This document shows, one piece after another, positions 58,701-64,000 of a stretch of DNA of 64,000 nt. The position numbers and the translations under genes are program-made. Each line of letters begins with the position of its first letter. The stretch's first letter is position 1. The notes beneath the pieces are model-generated. The model was not told the DNA's origin, ran no database searches, and saw only the letters and a list, made by a program, of their open reading frames with translations. The stretch is from Rhizopus sp. PT2906 (lineage: Eukaryota > Mucoromycota > Mucoromycetes > Mucorales > Rhizopodaceae). The stretch covers positions 24,252-88,251 of the forward strand of contig JAMYHX010000134.1 of NCBI GenBank assembly GCA_025529335.1. The letters are read 5' to 3'.

Positions 58701-60378
58701 AGGATCTCTCAACAGGGCACGTTCATTTGTTCTGTAAAGGGTCTTTTGAAAGAATAGCCAGCCAATCTTGCCACATACCGCCTGACTTTGATGCCTTGAC
58801 GGCTCAAAAGGCAAAGGAAGGATGCTACGTTCTTGCTATTGCTCATCGAGATTTAGGGGTTCTAAGCGAAAAAGAGGAAGCCGAAATTGGGAACAAATGG
58901 ACAAGAGACGAACTAGAATCCAATTTGAATTTTGCTGGCTTGTTACTACTCAAGAACCAGCTAAAGCCAGACACAGCCGATGCTATTCAGCAGCTTAAAG
59001 AAGGAGACGTACGAACTGTAATGATTACAGGCGATAATGCATACACGGGTGTCTTTATTGGTCAACAGTGTGGTCTGGTACCTTCACAGGCTTCAATGAT
59101 TCTTGGTGAAGTGAATGACTCAAACGAGAACACGCTTATTTGGACAAATACAGAAACAGGACAGCAGATAAAGAATATAGATACAGAATTAGAAGCAAAC
59201 AGTAATGTCGAGCTGGCCCTAACAGGAAATGCGTTCCGGTTGCTGGTAGAAAAAGGCAGTATTCGTCAATATCTGTTTCGCATTCGAATCTTTGCTCGTA
59301 TGACACCTGTGGATAAGATGACTTGTGTGGAACTCTTTATGGAAAAGGCTATTACGGCTATGTGTGGTGATGGTGGTAATGATTGTGGTGCACTTCGATC
59401 AGCTCATGTGGGTATTGCGATGTCAGAGGCAGAAGCATCGGTTGTTTCACCCTTTAGTACACCGCGTCGTTCAGTTCAAGCCTGTGTAGACTTGCTCATA
59501 CAAGGAAGATCAGCACTAGCAACTTCTTTTGCAAGCTACAAGTATTTGATTATGTATGGTGAAACCATGGCCACTGTCAAATTTTGCACGTTTTATTATA
59601 CAATGTCGTTTTCCCAATGGAACTTTATCCTAATTGATGCCTTCATTACTGTGTTTTGCTCCTTTGCTGTAACTCAAGCAGGTGCTGCTAGAAAGTTGTC
59701 AAGTCACAGACCAACGGCACGTATTTTGGGTCCTGAAGTCCTATTGTCTGTACTAGGAACACTCTGGATTAATGCTTGGTTCTTGATTGGAGCCTTTATA
59801 TGGTTATATACAAAGGATGATTTCTTCCGTTGTCATGAGTGGGATGCTCGTGCGATCGACAATTCCAAGTGGTGGCTGATTGGGGATAGCTTTGAAGCTG
59901 ATATCTTAACGTTCATCACACTGTATCAATTTGTCAATTCTGCGTTCATCTTTAACTACGGCTACATCTTTAGAAGAAGCTGGTATCGCAATTATTTCTT
60001 GATATTTGTATGGGCACTTTTTGTTGCTATTGTTAGTTACTGGGAACTTGCAGGTAAAGCAAGTAACAGAAAAATTGTGTGATTATGACTTACTCTTGTG
60101 TAGATCCCAATAGATTTGGTTGCTTAATGAGAGTCAATTGCGGTAATCCTGACGTACTTGTTTCCCTTGGATACCCGCGACCTGATTTTTATATTGAGCC
60201 ATATAATAATCCTCTTGGACATAATGTGCTTCCTCGTTACTTTAGATATCAGCTATGGGCCTATTCAATTGGCAATATGCTTGCTGTAAATATCTGGGAA
60301 AGGTTCTTTATTCTTGGGCCTGTTAGACAATGGCTCAGGAAGAAATATCCTCTAAAGAAGCTTCAAATGAGTCTATAA
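55718..60378 (+). CDS. P5-type ATPase with secreted Cys-rich N-terminal domain, 1,399 aa
   Basis: Nine exons: 55718-55793, 55850-56293, 56353-56441, 56509-56772, 56822-57366, 57429-57757, 57814-58200, 58263-60053 and 60104-60378; every join keeps frame. Residues 1-19 are a signal peptide. About 20-172 form an ectodomain with 13 cysteines, then a TM helix (PLVICYLAIHLGFFVLWPIW), a charged linker and the P5 core. P-type motifs: ADESSLTGEPLP (actuator), CFDKTGTLTKEG (phosphorylated Asp, about 750), KGSFERI (nucleotide binding), MITGDNAYTG, and GDGGNDCGALRSAHVGIAMS followed by SEAEASV, a P5 hallmark. The TM4 signature, PPxLP in P5 pumps, reads NPLLPA. P5B pumps (Ypk9, ATP13A2) are lysosomal/vacuolar polyamine exporters; P5A (Spf1) is an ER TM-helix dislocase. 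Class and substrate are uncertain here. The signal peptide predicts a lumenal or extracellular domain. Confidence 0.9.
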
Positions 60379-60561
60379 AAAGTGTACTTAAACATTTTTA
60401 TATAGTTGAAATAAACTTTTATTTTAAGCTCAAAAGCAACTTGCAATTCTATGTAGAAACAAAGTAAAAGCGAATCTATTTATTGATTTTAAAGAAAGAA
60501 AAAGAGAGAGAGAGAGTGAACAAAACGATCATGAAAAGGATATCTTTATGAAAATATTACA

Positions 60562-62908
60562 CTAAGAACTACATTTAGCACAACACATATCCGGATACAG
60601 CCCTGCTTCCGCAAGGTCTTGTCTATTGCCCCACCATGTAGGGAAAGGGTAAGGGACGCCACTACCACCTCCTTGCACGGTCATAGATAGCAAAAACACC
60701 ATAATGGATGTACCTGAATCTAAAGCAGCTGAAATTAGATAATTATGCTTTGCAAACCATGCAGTATATCGCCGCTTAAGATAAAACTGTGAATAGATAA
60801 CAATAATGTAGGAACATGTGATCCAAGACGTGGTCGAACCAGGCATAATCATGTATCCAGATGCAATCATAGGGATATTTACATACTGGAAACCAGCTTT
60901 AGGATACTTTTTGTGCAAAGCCCAAAAGGGAACCGGCAAGAGAAAGCCGATGAAGAAGGCCCACAAGACCATGCTATAACGGCTGTGCGGGCCAAACATC
61001 GCCATCGGTCCAATACCGCCCCAAGTCATGGCTGCAGAGTTCATTGTTTGAGGGCCAGCGCCGTTCCAGAACTGGTTGCCGTTTGGTAGCAGTAGTACAT
61101 CCGCTTTGCTTTCAACAATAAGCTTATTTATAATATAGTTGAAAATAGCACCGATAGTCGTGCCGAGCATTTGATATAAGAATGTCATTCTAGGAGGCAC
61201 TTTCATATAATGGCCAATCTTTAGATCACTGGCCATTGCACCAGCTTGTGACAGAGTGTTATAGCCCAGTGTCTTAAAGTACATGTTTGCAATTGGATGG
61301 CCAGGTAATACAAAGCCTCCAATCATTTCTGCAAAAACATTCAATCCAATGCCACCACCTGTAATGGCAGTAATCATGTTTAATGGAAGAGAAAGTATGG
61401 CAGAGAGACCGATTGCAAGAATACATCCCCACCAAGGGAAGCCACTGTGATTAGCATAGGCAACGCCTATATTTACCGCAATTCCTGTCATAAAGACACC
61501 ATAGTACCACCATTGGGGGACCTCAGGATAGTTCTTCATTAGCTTCATATGTATGTCAAGGTCCCCAGTAGAAAGCTTGGTCCTGAGGATACGGAAGGTA
61601 TCATAAATTTGCTTTCCATAAAATAGAAAAACATGAGATATGGTTGCAGTAAGGGTCATGTTGACAACTACGTAGCTGATGGCATAAATAGTAGAATACA
61701 CTGGTATGCCAACTTCAGCCAAGGCTGTCTGATTAACCGTATTGTCACTATTGAGCACTTCTCCCTGTGGATAATATTCCGCAGTGCCATTAGGGAATAG
61801 TCGAAATATACTATTAGATAAAAATGGGAAGCTCTGAGCGTTCCAAACATTAAAGTAGTAGGCAAGCGGACCAATAAACCAAAGAAGAAGAATACCAGCA
61901 AGAATGTTCATTTGCACCCAGAAGGGAAGCACGAGAGGACTGATACTGGACAGAAGATTCCAATCGAAACAAAGCGAGAACATGCCAAGACCTTCATTGG
62001 GATTTAGGCCTCCAAAAAGATTCTTCACCCATCTGCTATCTTGTCTAGCAATGCACACAATCGAAAGGCCACCAAGAAGGGGGAACATGTATTGAGGTAT
62101 GAGTTCATAGACAAATATGGCAAAGAAAACGATAAAGAAAAATCGTGTGCGCCATCTGGCTTCTTCGCTTTTTGCACTAAAAGTGCTCAAAACGGAAACA
62201 AGAGGGAGAGATGTCGGCCAGATAAGGTTGGATGGATATACCAAGAATGGCCTTAGTTGCCCAGCGATGCCGTAGCCTACAAGCTGAGTAGCAAGTAAAA
62301 AGAAGATAGAGCCGGCTGGACCTGGTGTGTTGGAGTAAAACAGTTGTTGAGTGGATAGCACCAGTGTACCATAGGCTGAGGTATTGGCAGATGAAACCAT
62401 GATATAGATACACGTGTGCTCCTTATAATTGAATGGACCAGGGTTTAACCAAGCGTGCTGTGGTAACCATTTGGCCCAGGCAGAGCAGATCAGATAGGCC
62501 ACAATCAGCAGAAATGTATTGGTTAATGTGCTGCCTACTGGTTTGAACTGCATCAGCTGCGAAACAGATGAAGAGAGGATGGACAGAATCTATGGTATAT
62601 CTTATCAAATACATGCTTATTACATGAAGCATATCATTATTTACCAGTCCAGTAATAATAGAGCGAACTGTCAAGACTGGTAGATCAGGGTTATCGTTGA
62701 TCACAGCTATATCATTTACAATTGCAACATCAGTTTCATCAGAGTCAAAGTAATGTTCCTCTTCGCTTGGTCCACTTTCATCATCTGTCTTTATGTCCTT
62801 TGGATTGCTGAGCCAGAGATCTTTATTTTTCAGTGATTTTTCATCATCCTCTTTTTTATTTCTACTATATGCTGTTTCTTCTTTGTTGAAGCCGTCTTGA
62901 AATGACAT
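60562..62908 (-). CDS. Oligopeptide transporter, OPT family, 763 aa
   Basis: Exons 62908-62645 and 62589-60562 are separated by a 55-nt intron. The N-terminus is polar and acidic (about 75 residues, SEEEHYFDSDETD). About 14-16 TM segments follow. Family motifs are clear: WLPQHAWLNPGPFNYKEHTC (NPGPFNxKEH), SNLIWPTSLP, FPWWG, GHPIANMYFKTLGY and KIGHYMKVPPRMTFLYQ (K(I/V)PPR). OPT proteins import tetra/pentapeptides or glutathione with protons across the plasma membrane; the fungal members also include metal-chelate importers. The substrate cannot be told from sequence. The C-terminus ends with cysteines (DMCCAKCSS), as often seen in the peptide branch. It converges on the P5 ATPase gene with a 183-bp gap. 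Confidence 0.95.
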
Positions 62909-63915
62909 GAAATACCTTATTTTTTTACCGAAAAATAAAGAAATCTATATATTAACTAAGCAAAGAAGGAGTGAAATGGAAAAAAGGGGGCCATCGCGCG
63001 TTGTAAACTGTCTACGTTTTATACTTGATATTCATTCGTGCTAGTTGCAGATGTTCGGCCTAACAAGGGGATATGGCCCATGCAATGGATACATTGCTTT
63101 GTAACCCTGTTTCGTGAGCAATATAACACATGGTGTATACCCCTTAATCAATATCTCGGATGTACCGATAGCTTATACTGCTGTTATTATGTAAAAGCAA
63201 ATTCTTTGACGAAAGATTATCTATTCTCTTTACTCTTCTAGCTGCCCTGGTTCAAATTACAACATTTGTGGTAGCTCTTTTTGTACCCTTTTCATGTTTT
63301 CTTTTTCTTTTATGCCTTTAACCGTGAATTGAAAAAATCCATGTGTGCATTAGGAACTATGATGACAAATATCATTAGAATTCTGAGGGATTAGCATATG
63401 CAAGCGGAATAGATATCTTAATAATACGGTTATGTCATTTAGGAATGAATTGATATCAGATGAATACAGCTATGCGCTTATTTGAGATTGTTCTGTTGTG
63501 TTTCGTCATATTATCATTTCAACTAGCTAGTGTCAAGCTTACAGAGTAAGCCCATATCATCGCCGTGTCAATGTCGTTATGACTATCATCATTAATAATC
63601 CATCTAGTATTTAATTTTAAAGGTAGATCACGTAAGCCCTTGCTGGTGTGTTAGAAAGTTCACATTATATGCGTATTATCTCTACAGTAAGAAATAGTGA
63701 ATAGGGCTGCCTATTATTTTTTGCTAGTAATTAGTAATCTATTATAAGTCCAATTTGAATAAGAGTTATTCTACACAGAGAGAGGGAATCCGAAACAGAA
63801 TACTATACTTTTGGGATGAACATAGAGCCACTCATGTTGGCTTACGTACTTTTGATTGATGCTAGTCTGTATATAAGAAAAATATAGCAGCACAACTATT
63901 ACGTTTTATTAGTTC
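62909..63915. other. Intergenic upstream region of the OPT gene
   Basis: AT-rich, with no supported gene. A plus-strand frame (63038-63241, VRPNKGIWPMQWIHCF) has no recognised domain. The right part may include the end of the transposon that runs off the window. Confidence 0.45.
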
Positions 63916-64000
63916 TCAAAGGCGTTCGAGCATAGCTTCTATTAGATCATCGATGCTTTCCAAACCAATAGCTTCCCAAGCTTCCAGAATATATGTGACA
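63916..64000 (-). pseudogene. C-terminal end of a Tc1-type transposase, cut by the window edge
   Basis: The minus strand enters from the right edge with VTYILEAWEAIGLESIDDLI, then EAMLERL and a TGA at 63918-63916. The pattern AWxxI...ID(D/K)LIE(A/S)M is the usual C-terminal helix after the last catalytic acid of Tc1/mariner transposases. Only about 27 residues are visible, so intactness cannot be judged; I file it as a probable remnant. Confidence 0.4.

Noticed and set aside
1..64000. Search for a biosynthetic or defence gene cluster
   Set aside because: Neighbouring genes share no pathway, direction or regulatory motif that I could see; the window looks like ordinary mixed fungal sequence.

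Overview
The window is nuclear DNA of a fungus, most likely a Mucoromycota/Mucorales mould. It is AT-rich and holds compact genes on both strands. I reconstructed 52 coding introns, nearly all 45-80 nt (the largest 120 nt), with GT-AG ends and one GC-AG exception. Families typical of early-diverging fungi are present: a DUF8032-like protein, a very large Sel1-repeat protein, a Rua1_C/DUF4451 regulator, a medusa-like regulator, an OBAP/DUF1264 protein and Mutator-like and Tc1-like transposon debris. No CRISPR, operon or prokaryotic signal is present, and I saw no convincing tRNA or rRNA.

Layout. 1-10 kb: DUF8032-like protein (+), a decayed unrecognised gene (-), an RTA1-family membrane protein (-), and COPI beta' subunit SEC27/COPB2 (-). 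11-21 kb: a dead Mutator-like transposase (+), then CBF5/dyskerin (+), a TRK potassium transporter (+) and an NBR1-type autophagy receptor (+). 20.6-24 kb: a CTC1-like telomere protein (-), converging on NBR1. 24-27 kb: a long gene-poor stretch. 27-34 kb: a mucin-like type I membrane protein (+) and a 1,679-residue Sel1-repeat protein (-). 34-42 kb: mostly intergenic, with GPI2/PIG-C (-), a broken unrecognised gene (-) and a Rua1_C-domain regulator (-). 42-48 kb: an F-box/WD40 protein (-), a pseudogene fragment of a fungal transcription factor (-), an intact Zn2Cys6 factor (-) and a Tc1-type transposase remnant (+). 49-55 kb: OBAP-like protein (+), medusa-like regulator (-), triple-KH RNA-binding protein (+) and a small secreted/membrane protein (+). 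55-63 kb: a P5-type ATPase with a secreted cysteine-rich N-terminal extension (+) converging on an OPT oligopeptide transporter (-). The right edge cuts a Tc1-type transposase end (-).

The genes form no obvious pathway cluster. They are a normal mix of housekeeping functions (COPI traffic, pseudouridylation, GPI anchors, telomere maintenance, autophagy), transporters (TRK, P5, OPT, RTA1) and regulators. The most unusual items are the P5 ATPase with a 13-cysteine ectodomain and an altered PPxLP motif, the NBR1 homologue with an 11-residue repeat helix plus three ZZ fingers, the duplicated DUF8032-like domain, and several decaying genes that show local gene loss. Exon joins were made by hand from splice signals and reading-frame continuity, so individual boundaries may be off by a few bases. 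I did not find a clear, wholly new multi-gene system.
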